A DNA stretch of 64,000 bases. It comes from a virus. The translations under genes were made by a program, and so were the position numbers. Positions 7,085-13,655 of this stretch are shown here, in pieces. Where the stretch lies: the IMG/VR virus record IMGVR_UViG_3300045996_002966, positions 1 through 64,000 of that record, one strand, 5' to 3'. The notes below the pieces were generated by a model, which saw only the letters and a list, made by a program, of their open reading frames with translations, was not told the DNA's origin and ran no database searches. Within the stretch, counting starts at the first letter, position 1, and each line of letters starts with the position of its first letter.

Positions 7085-8007
7085 GATCCGCTCGCCTGAC
7101 CATCTTCGAAGGGCCGGACGGCGCGGGCAAGACCACCCTGGCCCAGGCCTACGCCAAGGAGACCAACGCGCGGTATCTGCACTTCGATGCGCTGCGCGGT
7201 ATCAAGACCGGCGCCGGCCTGGCTCGGCACTACGCCGAGGCGATCATGCCCGCGGTGCTAGGCTACCAGGACATCGTCATGGATCGCTGCTGGCTCTCGG
7301 AGGAGCCCTACGCCGAGGTCTACCACCACGAGCAGGGCAGGCTCGGCCGAGCCCATACCCGAATGCTCGAGCGCCTGGCCCTGCGCTGCGGCGCGGTCGT
7401 GGTTCTTTGCGCTCCGCCCCTGGAGGTGGTACGCGAGAACTACCTGTCGCGCCAGGGTGAGGAGATGCTCGAGAGCGTGGCCCAGCTGGAGCAGGTCTAC
7501 GATCGCTACAAGCGTCACCTGCTTACGCACCTGCCCTGCGTGGCCTACGACTACACCGGGAAGACCGGCAACGCGACGGTGCCGCCCTACTACCTCGAGG
7601 AGTTCCGCGGTCAGCGCCACTCGCTGGCGGTGGGGAGCACGGCGGGTAACTGGGATGCGCGCGTAGTCCTCGTGGGGCAAGACTTCGCTCGGCACAAAGA
7701 CCTGGATTCATACTACCAGTGGCCCTTCGCGTCGTTCGCCGGCGCTGGCTGCTCGCGCTTCCTCACCGATCACCTGGAGGAGTGGGGTATTCTCGAGAGC
7801 GAATTGCTTTGGGTCAACGCCGACATGGTCCTCGAGGCGATCCCGTTCGGCGAGCGCAAGGTGATAGCTCTGGGCGAGCTGGCGTCGATGGCTCTCAACG
7901 TTCTCGACGTGAGGCATACGCTTATCTCTCACCCGCAGTATCATAAACGATTCAAGGCTGGCGAGCCTTATCTGCTCGGCCCTCAGCTCGTGGAGATGTT
8001 GAAATGA
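7081..8007 (+). CDS. dNMP (thymidylate-type) kinase fused to a uracil-DNA-glycosylase-like domain
   Basis: ATG 7081 overlaps the previous stop. Residues 1-185 form a P-loop nucleoside monophosphate kinase: Walker A EGPDGAGKTT (10-19), a DR motif (68-69, MDRCWLSEEPYAE), and a lid-like Arg-rich region. Residues 192-308 are a second domain, RVVLVGQDFARHK..WPFASFAGAGCSRFL...KVIALGELAS...ISHPQYHKRF, whose pattern (VLVGx, PF..FAGxG..L, ALGxxA, HPxYxxRF) resembles UDG superfamily family 4/5 proteins. The glycosylase match is my inference; the canonical acidic/Asn residue of motif A appears replaced (VGQDF). Single-domain dTMP kinases are about 210 residues, so the extension is real. The gene is coupled to the TS homologue by a 4-base overlap. 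Confidence 0.75.
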   Translation: MRSARLTIFEGPDGAGKTTLAQAYAKETNARYLHFDALRGIKTGAGLARHYAEAIMPAVLGYQDIVMDRCWLSEEPYAEVYHHEQGRLGRAHTRMLERLALRCGAVVVLCAPPLEVVRENYLSRQGEEMLESVAQLEQVYDRYKRHLLTHLPCVAYDYTGKTGNATVPPYYLEEFRGQRHSLAVGSTAGNWDARVVLVGQDFARHKDLDSYYQWPFASFAGAGCSRFLTDHLEEWGILESELLWVNADMVLEAIPFGERKVIALGELASMALNVLDVRHTLISHPQYHKRFKAGEPYLLGPQLVEMLK

Positions 8008-8864
8008 CACCTGACCTCACGACCGTCTGGTTGAACACGTTGCATATGGTAGTCTCCGAAGGCCACCAGGTCTCGCCGCGGGGAAAGCTGACCCTGGAGA
8101 TTCCGCAGCACACCAGCGTCGTTAACATGCGGCGCCCGGTGCTCACCGCCCCAGCTCGGAAGCTCTCCTACAAATTCATGGCGGCCGAGGCTTATTGGAT
8201 CCTCTCGGGCGATAACTCCGTGAAGGGAATCGCGCCCTACAACGCGAACATCGCCCAGTTCTCCGACGACGGGGAGACCTTCTTCGGTGCCTATGGGCCG
8301 AAGATCCTGGCTCAGCTCGACTACGTGGTAGCGAAGCTGCTCGAGGATCCGACCAGTCGTCAAGCGGGGCTGACCCTCTGGCGGGAGAACCCACCGACGA
8401 CGAAGGACGTACCCTGCACGGTCGCCATGTTCTTCGCGATTCGCGGGTCGCGGTTGAACCTCCACGTCTTCATGCGGTCGAACGACGTGTGGCTCGGCAT
8501 GCCCTACGACGTCTTCAACTTTTCCATGCTGGCCCATCTGGTTGCCGCCAGGATCAACCGCGAGCGGCAGAACGACCAGATCATGGACGGGCAAGTTCCC
8601 ACGCCAATCAGCGTCGTGCCGGGTAACCTCTACCTGACCGCGGCGAGCTGCCACCTCTACCGTGAGCACTGGGACGCCGCGGCCGACGTGTTTAGCTCGT
8701 CCCTGGGCCTGCAGCCGGCCACGCCGGAGGGACTGTTCCTGAATGAATGGCTGCTGATGGATTGGCTAAAGAAGCTACGCGACGCCGGACCGGAATCCAC
8801 GATGCGCTGGTGGACGCAACCAGCGATCGAGACCACTACCCCAACCCTGGAGGAGAAGTTATGA
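8004..8864 (+). CDS. Thymidylate synthase homologue, probable dCMP (or dUMP) hydroxymethylase
   Basis: The 286-residue protein has the TS fold motifs: the folate/nucleotide region AEAYWILSGD (61-70), the catalytic Cys138 in DVPCT, and RSNDVWLGMPYDVF (158-171). In thymidylate synthases the last motif is LGLPFNIA, with an Asn that selects dUMP. Here Asp169 replaces Asn, the substitution known from T4 gp42 dCMP hydroxymethylase and sufficient in TS mutants to accept dCMP. The Trp-rich IWDEW segment of TS is also missing (NIAQFSDDG). I therefore infer a hydroxymethylase acting on dCMP, with dUMP as the alternative. It overlaps its neighbours by 4 bases on each side. Confidence 0.8.
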   Translation: MTPDLTTVWLNTLHMVVSEGHQVSPRGKLTLEIPQHTSVVNMRRPVLTAPARKLSYKFMAAEAYWILSGDNSVKGIAPYNANIAQFSDDGETFFGAYGPKILAQLDYVVAKLLEDPTSRQAGLTLWRENPPTTKDVPCTVAMFFAIRGSRLNLHVFMRSNDVWLGMPYDVFNFSMLAHLVAARINRERQNDQIMDGQVPTPISVVPGNLYLTAASCHLYREHWDAAADVFSSSLGLQPATPEGLFLNEWLLMDWLKKLRDAGPESTMRWWTQPAIETTTPTLEEKL

Positions 8865-9424
8865 AACTCGAGGAGCACACCCTCGGTGCCGCGATGGCGG
8901 CGATCGAGACCCTGCAAGACCTCGGATTTACCTTCGACAACTCGATCAACCGGCGTTGGAGCCCGCCGAAGAACCTACCGCCTCACATGAGACCAATCCC
9001 GCTGGAGGAGCAGTTTCGCCAGGTGATGATGGCGCTGGGCTTCCCTTCGGCTCAGCACCTCTCGAGTGGCGACGTGCTGACGGTCGCGGTGGCTGGAATG
9101 AAGGTCTTCCAAGAGGCTGACCCTCGCAACCCGCGCACCGGACCATTCGCCAAGGATCTTGAGCGCCGTTCGGCGGACCAAGTAGCTTTGAACGCGGCGA
9201 CCCCGCTCAATACGCTGCCGGCCGCGGAGAAGGAAGCGCGAAAGCACGACCAGACCAAGGTCGGGCTCGAGGCGGAGAAGGAGCTGGTTCGGCAGGTGAT
9301 CCGCGAGGAGCTGAAGATTTCATTGGACCGCCGGCTTAACTACGATTCATGGGATTGGGTTGTTTCGCTTTACCTGGTAAATGACGAGGCCTTTGATTCT
9401 GACGCGGTGAGGGAAGTGCGATGA
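8861..9424 (+). CDS. Hypothetical protein in nucleotide operon (187 aa)
   Basis: ATG 8861 overlaps the previous stop and the gene's stop overlaps the deaminase start, so it is translated as part of the nucleotide operon. The product is soluble and helical. It contains a conserved-looking early segment (MKLEEHTLGAAMAAIETLQD) and a charged C-terminal helix (EAEKELVRQVIREEL). I recognise no family. Its position between a hydroxymethylase-like enzyme and dCMP deaminase suggests a partner or accessory role, but nothing in the sequence proves it. Confidence 0.6.
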   Translation: MKLEEHTLGAAMAAIETLQDLGFTFDNSINRRWSPPKNLPPHMRPIPLEEQFRQVMMALGFPSAQHLSSGDVLTVAVAGMKVFQEADPRNPRTGPFAKDLERRSADQVALNAATPLNTLPAAEKEARKHDQTKVGLEAEKELVRQVIREELKISLDRRLNYDSWDWVVSLYLVNDEAFDSDAVREVR

Positions 9425-9951
9425 CCCGCCCGACCAAAGACCTCTGGGCGATCAACCTCGCGACGATGACCGCCGAGCGAAGCACCTGCGCGCGGCGCCG
9501 CGTGGGCTGCGTGCTGACCAACGTCCGCGGTCACGTGCTCGCTACGGGGTACAACGGGGTGGCGGCGGGGCTACCTCACTGCAACCAGGAAACGGGCAAG
9601 GAGATGAAGCTCCGATACGTGGACGATGCCTCCCATGAGTCGGCGACTTTCTTGGCGCCGGTCTACGCTCACGCCTGCTCCGGCGCGGCCTCGCCGAGCG
9701 GTACGAACCTGGATGCCTGCGAGGCGATCCACGCCGAGCAGAACGCGCTGCTGCAGTGCCACGACGTCTTCGACATCCATACCTGCTACGTGACCGCCAG
9801 CCCCTGCGTGACCTGCACCAAGCTCCTGCTCAACACCGGCTGCCAGCGGATTGTGTTCGTCGAAGAGTACCCGCAGCCCGAGGCCGGCCGGCTCTGGAAG
9901 AAGTCGCACCGCCAATGGCTTCACGTCAGCGAAGTAGGCCACAGTGAGTAG
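9421..9951 (+). CDS. Deoxycytidylate (dCMP) deaminase
   Basis: A 176-residue zinc-dependent cytidine/deoxycytidylate deaminase. The HAE motif (104-106, EAIHAEQNALLQ) supplies a zinc ligand and the proton-shuttling Glu. The PCVTC motif (128-132) supplies the other two zinc ligands. An insertion of about 35 residues before HAE is usual for phage and eukaryotic dCMP deaminases. The enzyme converts dCMP to dUMP, feeding dTTP synthesis and lowering dCMP. It is the last gene of the coupled run that starts at 4434, and promoter P3 begins one base after it. Confidence 0.92.
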   Translation: MTRPTKDLWAINLATMTAERSTCARRRVGCVLTNVRGHVLATGYNGVAAGLPHCNQETGKEMKLRYVDDASHESATFLAPVYAHACSGAASPSGTNLDACEAIHAEQNALLQCHDVFDIHTCYVTASPCVTCTKLLLNTGCQRIVFVEEYPQPEAGRLWKKSHRQWLHVSEVGHSE

Positions 9952-10005
9952 TTGACACTTGTTGATAAACTAAAGGTTTACAAACTCCTGGAATAGGCCT
10001 ACTAT
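9952..10005 (+). promoter_or_regulatory. 54-bp family promoter P3
   Basis: TTGACA box at 9952-9957, -35 TTTACA at 9977-9982, 17-base spacer, -10 TACTAT at 10000-10005. It is followed at once by a perfect hairpin, CTCCTC (10006-10011) with GAGGAG (10018-10023). The 3' arm of that hairpin is the Shine-Dalgarno of the gene at 10030, so the predicted 5' end can hide its own ribosome binding site. Confidence 0.8.
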
Positions 10006-10029
10006 CTCCTCAACCCCGAGGAGATTGAA

Positions 10030-10209
10030 ATGAGCGCCTTCAAACAAGGATACCAAGCCCGAAAAGACGCCACCGGCCCGGAGGAGGGTGTAAATCCTTT
10101 CGCCGGTCCGAAGCAGGTGTGGCTCTCCCAGCAGTGGATGGCCGGTTGGGAAGCGGCAGAAGCTGAGCTGAAGCAGGCGGCGGCTGAATACCACGAGGGA
10201 GATCGGTGA
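10030..10209 (+). CDS. Ribosome modulation factor / CrpP-like protein (59 aa)
   Basis: The short product MSAFKQGYQARKDATGPEEG...NPFAGPKQVWLSQQWMAGW ends in an Ala/Glu helix. The pattern GYxA(R/G)....NPF/Y...W..GW matches the RMF family (E. coli Rmf: RGYQAG..., CPYQ..., WLGGWREA) and the related CrpP proteins of Pseudomonas. RMF drives 100S ribosome dimerisation in stationary phase. A phage copy could modulate host ribosomes, but this is inference. It is driven by P3, and its SD lies within the 5' hairpin. Confidence 0.65.
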   Translation: MSAFKQGYQARKDATGPEEGVNPFAGPKQVWLSQQWMAGWEAAEAELKQAAAEYHEGDR

Positions 10210-10448
10210 TGGAACCCTTCGTCATCCACGTCCGCCGGGTCACCCTCAAAGCTCATTCCATCGACTCCGCCCGTCGGGTGGTGCGGGAGCACATCGAGCT
10301 GATGGAGCAGCGGGGCGAGGGTGGCGCGAGCGAGCTAGGCGCTGAGTTCACCGTCAAGCAAGGGAAGAAAACCATCGGCCATATTAGCTACAACGGTCGC
10401 TTCTGGCCGCTGACCCCGAAGATCACAAAGGAGGAAGATGATGATTGA
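10209..10448 (+). CDS. Hypothetical protein (79 aa)
   Basis: I chose ATG 10209, which overlaps the previous stop (TGATG); a GTG one codon earlier is an alternative. The product begins MEPFVIHVRRVTLKAHSIDS and ends with an acidic EEDDD tail. The pattern of alternating strands and one helix is consistent with a small alpha/beta fold. No family recognised. Coupled to both neighbours. Confidence 0.6.
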   Translation: MEPFVIHVRRVTLKAHSIDSARRVVREHIELMEQRGEGGASELGAEFTVKQGKKTIGHISYNGRFWPLTPKITKEEDDD

Positions 10449-10986
10449 AGTACAAGTAACGCTACCCAGCGAGCGGTGGCAGGTGCTGCTGCGTCGCGTT
10501 GACGGCGATACCTTCGTCGAGGACGTGCGCGCCGCGATCCTGAAGGCGGTGGAGGAAGCCGAGCGCGAGGCAGCGGTAGTCGCCGAAGCCCTTCGCCAAA
10601 GCGAGGAGCGAAGCGAGCGGTACAAGCGTTACCGTGAATACCGCCACGAGCGGCTGCTGCAGAGCCCGGTCGTCAACGGGTTCCGCGCGACGGTTACGGC
10701 TCCTTCCGAGTTGGAGGCTCGCCGGGTTGTCACCCTCTACCACGATCAGCAAGACCTCAGCCGCCCGGCCTATTACGTCTACCTCTCAGAGAAGCAAGGG
10801 TACACCCGCATCGAGCAGGTGGTGAAGCACCGGCGTGGCTTTAGCCGGCGAGAAGTTTCCGGCTGGACCGGGAACGCAGCCACAAGCGCGCGGTTTAATC
10901 GGCTGGTGGCGACGGCGACGCGGCTGGCAGAACTTAGCACCCCCGTCCTACCTCTTGAGGAATGGCACCATGAAGATCAGAGTTGA
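10441..10986 (+). CDS. Hypothetical protein with coiled-coil region (181 aa)
   Basis: AAGGAGG (10428-10434) favours the ATG at 10441 over the adjacent one at 10438. The product has an N-terminal strand (MIEVQVTLPSERWQVLL), a charged helix with coiled-coil character (KAVEEAEREAAVVAEALRQ), and a globular C-terminal half. It overlaps the previous and following genes. Unknown function. Confidence 0.65.
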   Translation: MIEVQVTLPSERWQVLLRRVDGDTFVEDVRAAILKAVEEAEREAAVVAEALRQSEERSERYKRYREYRHERLLQSPVVNGFRATVTAPSELEARRVVTLYHDQQDLSRPAYYVYLSEKQGYTRIEQVVKHRRGFSRREVSGWTGNAATSARFNRLVATATRLAELSTPVLPLEEWHHEDQS

Positions 10987-11269
10987 TAATGAAAAGCTCG
11001 TCGCTCATCGCGCGAAAGAAGAACGCCGGGCGCGGTGCCTAGCGCTGCAAAGTCAGCTGTCCGAGCTGGTAGGCAGCGTGCTCTACAAGGAGAACGGTGA
11101 GCGAACCGACGTGCCCCTCGATCTTATCACGGTAGAGCTGCACGTTAGCGAGGTAGCTCTGCTACGGGAGTTCGATGTGATCACCTACGGCGATAGCAAG
11201 ATCAAGATTTACGGCGACAGCCCGATATTGGTGACCTTTACCACCGTACGCGACGACGATGGCAAGTAA
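10970..11269 (+). CDS. Hypothetical protein (99 aa)
   Basis: ATG 10970 follows the SD-like TTGAGGAATGG and lies inside the end of the previous gene. The product starts MKIRVDNEKLVAHRAKEERR, with a helical N-terminus and a beta-rich C-terminus (KIKIYGDSPILVTFTTV). No family recognised. Confidence 0.6.
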   Translation: MKIRVDNEKLVAHRAKEERRARCLALQSQLSELVGSVLYKENGERTDVPLDLITVELHVSEVALLREFDVITYGDSKIKIYGDSPILVTFTTVRDDDGK

Positions 11270-11319
11270 CCCGAACCGGTGCCATAATGCTGATTCAGGT
11301 GCATAAGGAGGTACCTGAC

Positions 11320-11835
11320 ATGAACACTAAGTACCCATCGGACTACGGGTTGTCGCCCGCTGAGGCCCACGCCTGCAAGGAGACGCAGCACCAGCGGGAG
11401 CTGCAAGAAGCTATTTACCGGGCAGGGGCGCAGCGCCAGCGGGAAGCTCACGCCCGCGAGGAGGAGCAGCACCGGCGGGAGCTGCAAGAAGCTATTCACC
11501 TGGCAAGGGCGCAGCGTCAGCAGCAGGAGCACTACCGGCAGCTCCTGGCCGTCGGCCCGCCGTCCTCCGGCGGTGGCTGCGGAGGCCCGACCTCTGGGTT
11601 GAATCCTTACGAGCAGCCGATTACCAAGCCCGAATTGGCCCATCGAGTCCGACACAACCCGACGGGCGGCACGTACGACGTGCTGGGGCCCAACGGCGAG
11701 TACCGGAAGGCCTACCATCACAAAGACGAAGCAGAGGCGATTGCCGCCTTCTGGTCGGGCGACTTCCTGCACGCGGAGGAATACCGGCGCCGAGTCCTTT
11801 GCCGAGAGGGCCACCTGAAGCCGGAAGATTTGTGA
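11320..11835 (+). CDS. Hypothetical protein with internal Gln/Glu-rich repeat (171 aa)
   Basis: The SD AAGGAGGT selects the ATG at 11320 over an upstream ATG at 11287. Two near-identical helical repeats, HQRELQEAIYRAGAQRQ and HRRELQEAIHLARAQRQ, occupy about residues 24-65. A Gly-rich hinge follows, then a C-terminal unit with NPTGGTYDVLGPNGEYRKAY. The repeats should form an extended helix or coiled coil. Function unknown. Confidence 0.65.
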   Translation: MNTKYPSDYGLSPAEAHACKETQHQRELQEAIYRAGAQRQREAHAREEEQHRRELQEAIHLARAQRQQQEHYRQLLAVGPPSSGGGCGGPTSGLNPYEQPITKPELAHRVRHNPTGGTYDVLGPNGEYRKAYHHKDEAEAIAAFWSGDFLHAEEYRRRVLCREGHLKPEDL

Positions 11836-11867
11836 GTTTGACGTTCAAACAGGGAAAGGAGATTATG

Positions 11868-12068
11868 ATGCTAACTCTAGAACTAGGTTCGGAGCAGGTG
11901 AGGGTCGAGACCATCGTCGAGGCCCGCGAGGCGGCGATTATCTTCTTGGCAGAAGAAGCCGAGCGCGGGGCTGATCCAACGACGCTGGCTGAAATCCAGT
12001 TTCGGCTTTTCAACCGCGAGCGGCTCCTCGGGCTGGTCGTGGGTGGTTACTTCTACCAGGCTCACTAG
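11868..12068 (+). CDS. Hypothetical protein (66 aa)
   Basis: AAAGGAG is 6 bases from ATG 11868 (ATG 11865 is too close). The small helical product (MLTLELGSEQVRVETIVEAR...) ends GGYFYQAH. No family recognised. It lies just before the membrane protein gene at 12070. Confidence 0.6.
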   Translation: MLTLELGSEQVRVETIVEAREAAIIFLAEEAERGADPTTLAEIQFRLFNRERLLGLVVGGYFYQAH

Positions 12069-12069
12069 C

Positions 12070-12384
12070 GTGGATATCCCCGTCAAGAGTCCGCTTAAAT
12101 CAAAGACCGTCTGGCTCAACATCGCTGCGGTCTTCGCGATCTTCTATCTACCGGAAGACCAACTACGCGAGTGGGTGGCCCTGCTGCCGATCCTCGGTGA
12201 CACCGATGACCCCAAGGAACTGGTGGCGATCCTGACGGCGCTCGCCAATCTCTGGCTGCGGTCGCAGTATACCAACCAGCCGGTGACCGTGACCGCCGCG
12301 CTGCGCCCCGTGGACCCCGGTACTACGGTTACCCGTGATACCGGCGTCTATCTTGTGCAGAAGCGCACGCGTGACAATCCTTAA
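12070..12384 (+). CDS. Small membrane protein (104 aa), holin-like N-terminus
   Basis: GTG 12070 lies two bases after the previous stop; a GTG at 12043 is an alternative. The first 65 residues contain a hydrophobic segment SKTVWLNIAAVFAIFYL and a second weakly hydrophobic one (LVAILTALANLWL). The WLN-type start resembles small phage holin-like proteins. The lysis genes are elsewhere (19-22 kb), so this may serve another membrane function. Promoter P4 begins inside its 3' end. Confidence 0.5.
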   Translation: MDIPVKSPLKSKTVWLNIAAVFAIFYLPEDQLREWVALLPILGDTDDPKELVAILTALANLWLRSQYTNQPVTVTAALRPVDPGTTVTRDTGVYLVQKRTRDNP

Positions 12385-12424
12385 TAAAATAGTCGTTTAC
12401 AAGCTCGCTGTGGCGTGATCTAAT
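12371..12424 (+). promoter_or_regulatory. 54-bp family promoter P4
   Basis: GTGACA box 12371-12376 (inside the end of the previous gene), -35 TTTACA 12396-12401, 17-base spacer, -10 TCTAAT 12419-12424. The predicted transcript begins with the hairpin GGCTC (12426-12430)/GAGCC (12441-12445). Confidence 0.8.
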
Positions 12425-12452
12425 GGGCTCTCATCAACGGGAGCCAAGGATC

Positions 12453-12764
12453 ATGAATAAGTCACAAGAACGGGCAATCAACGCGATCCGCCGCCACATA
12501 GAAGATAGCCTCAACACCAATCCAGACTACGGTGATGAGATTACCAGGTGGGAAGTAACGACGACAAGCTATGGCTGCCTCTGGGTGACTGCTGAAAACG
12601 AGATGACAAAGCTCCCCGAGACCAACTTGCTCCGAATCATAGATCGCCAATATTGGCTGTTCGCGATTGGTAAGCGCGGAGCTATCACGATGAAAATGGG
12701 ACCGAACAGCTACAAGCAATTCAACGGCCGCAAGGCCTTCGGTTTTCACGTCGATACCAAATGA
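12453..12764 (+). CDS. Hypothetical protein (103 aa)
   Basis: The first gene after P4. The product starts MNKSQERAINAIRRHIEDSL and has a soluble alpha/beta pattern, with WEVTTTSYGCLWVTAE and a basic C-terminus FNGRKAFGFHV. Sequences of this type are frequent in phage accessory regions, without known function. Its stop overlaps the next reading frame. Confidence 0.65.
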   Translation: MNKSQERAINAIRRHIEDSLNTNPDYGDEITRWEVTTTSYGCLWVTAENEMTKLPETNLLRIIDRQYWLFAIGKRGAITMKMGPNSYKQFNGRKAFGFHVDTK

Positions 12765-12775
12765 GAGGAAAAACC

Positions 12776-13162
12776 ATGAACCCCAACGACGATCGCATCT
12801 ACTGCCTGCTCCCACCGAGTACGGTGCGCATGGTGCGAACCCTTAACCCCGACGGGCCGACTGCCCTGCCCCTGCGCCTCGGGCGCATTCTCGCGGTGCC
12901 GGGGCTCGAGCAGGAGCGCGAAGACGAAATATCTGTCTTCTTTAAGCCTCGTGCGCGGGCCTGGAGCGAGAAACAGCTGCCTCGATACGTTACGATAGGC
13001 GAGGATCTTCGGACGGTTTATAGCTGGCCCCTCGAGTGGCTCTACTGCCGGGAGTTCGCCTTCGGGCGCTTCGTGCGACGGGTCGGGCGGATCGCGGATC
13101 ACCAGTTGATTTTCGATGGACACTACTTCCTTAGCCACTTGGGTATTCGCGCCGAAATCTAA
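12776..13162 (+). CDS. Hypothetical protein (128 aa)
   Basis: GAGAGGAAAAACC precedes ATG 12776, which I prefer to the in-frame ATG at 12761. The product (MNPNDDRIYCLLPPSTVRMV...) is rich in Arg and aromatic residues, with no membrane segment. No family recognised. A large hairpin follows immediately. Confidence 0.6.
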   Translation: MNPNDDRIYCLLPPSTVRMVRTLNPDGPTALPLRLGRILAVPGLEQEREDEISVFFKPRARAWSEKQLPRYVTIGEDLRTVYSWPLEWLYCREFAFGRFVRRVGRIADHQLIFDGHYFLSHLGIRAEI

Positions 13163-13165
13163 GGA

Positions 13166-13202
13166 CGCCTCCGATAGGGTCATCGTGGCCCTACGGGAGG
13201 CG
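13166..13202 (+). terminator. Long two-part hairpin between 13162 and 13248
   Basis: The outer stem CGCCTCC (13166-13172)/GGAGGCG (13196-13202) encloses an inner stem TAGGG (13175-13179)/CCCTA (13189-13193). No T-tract follows; a C-rich leader and the SD CCCCAAGGAG of the next gene do. It could be a rho-dependent pause, a processing site or an mRNA stability element. Confidence 0.5.
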
Positions 13203-13247
13203 CCCCGTGCCTCAACCCCAACCCCTAAACCCCCCAAGGAGAATGTG

Positions 13248-13655
13248 ATGCTTGACAAAGCTAGAATTTCAGCGATCGGCAACGACCTGCGGGATGCGCT
13301 CAAGGCTGTCGCAGAGAAGCACAACCTCAACCTGACCAAGAGTAACATCTCGTTCGCCACCGACTTCTTCAACCTGTCCTGCACCTTCGGTGACAAGGAT
13401 GAGCTGGGCGACGCCAACCCGCTTTATCGCGTGACCATGCAGCGCAAGGGCCACGAGTTCGGGCTCTCGATCGAGGACATCGGCAAGAAGTTCATGACCC
13501 GGCAAGGTGAGGTCGAGATCATCGGCATGCGCGGCTCCCACGTCATCGGGAAGCAGGAGAACGGTCGGCTCTACAAGTACGACCCGGTTACGGTTGCCGG
13601 CCTGCTGGGCCAGAAGCCGACGGCGCTGCGCCTCGCAGTGGGAGGGCGGTCATGA
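13248..13655 (+). CDS. Hypothetical protein (135 aa)
   Basis: ATG 13248 follows CCCCAAGGAGAATGTG. The soluble product begins MLDKARISAIGNDLRDALKA, with mixed alpha/beta content and a basic C-terminus. It is coupled to the next gene by a 4-base overlap. I recognise no domain. Confidence 0.65.
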   Translation: MLDKARISAIGNDLRDALKAVAEKHNLNLTKSNISFATDFFNLSCTFGDKDELGDANPLYRVTMQRKGHEFGLSIEDIGKKFMTRQGEVEIIGMRGSHVIGKQENGRLYKYDPVTVAGLLGQKPTALRLAVGGRS

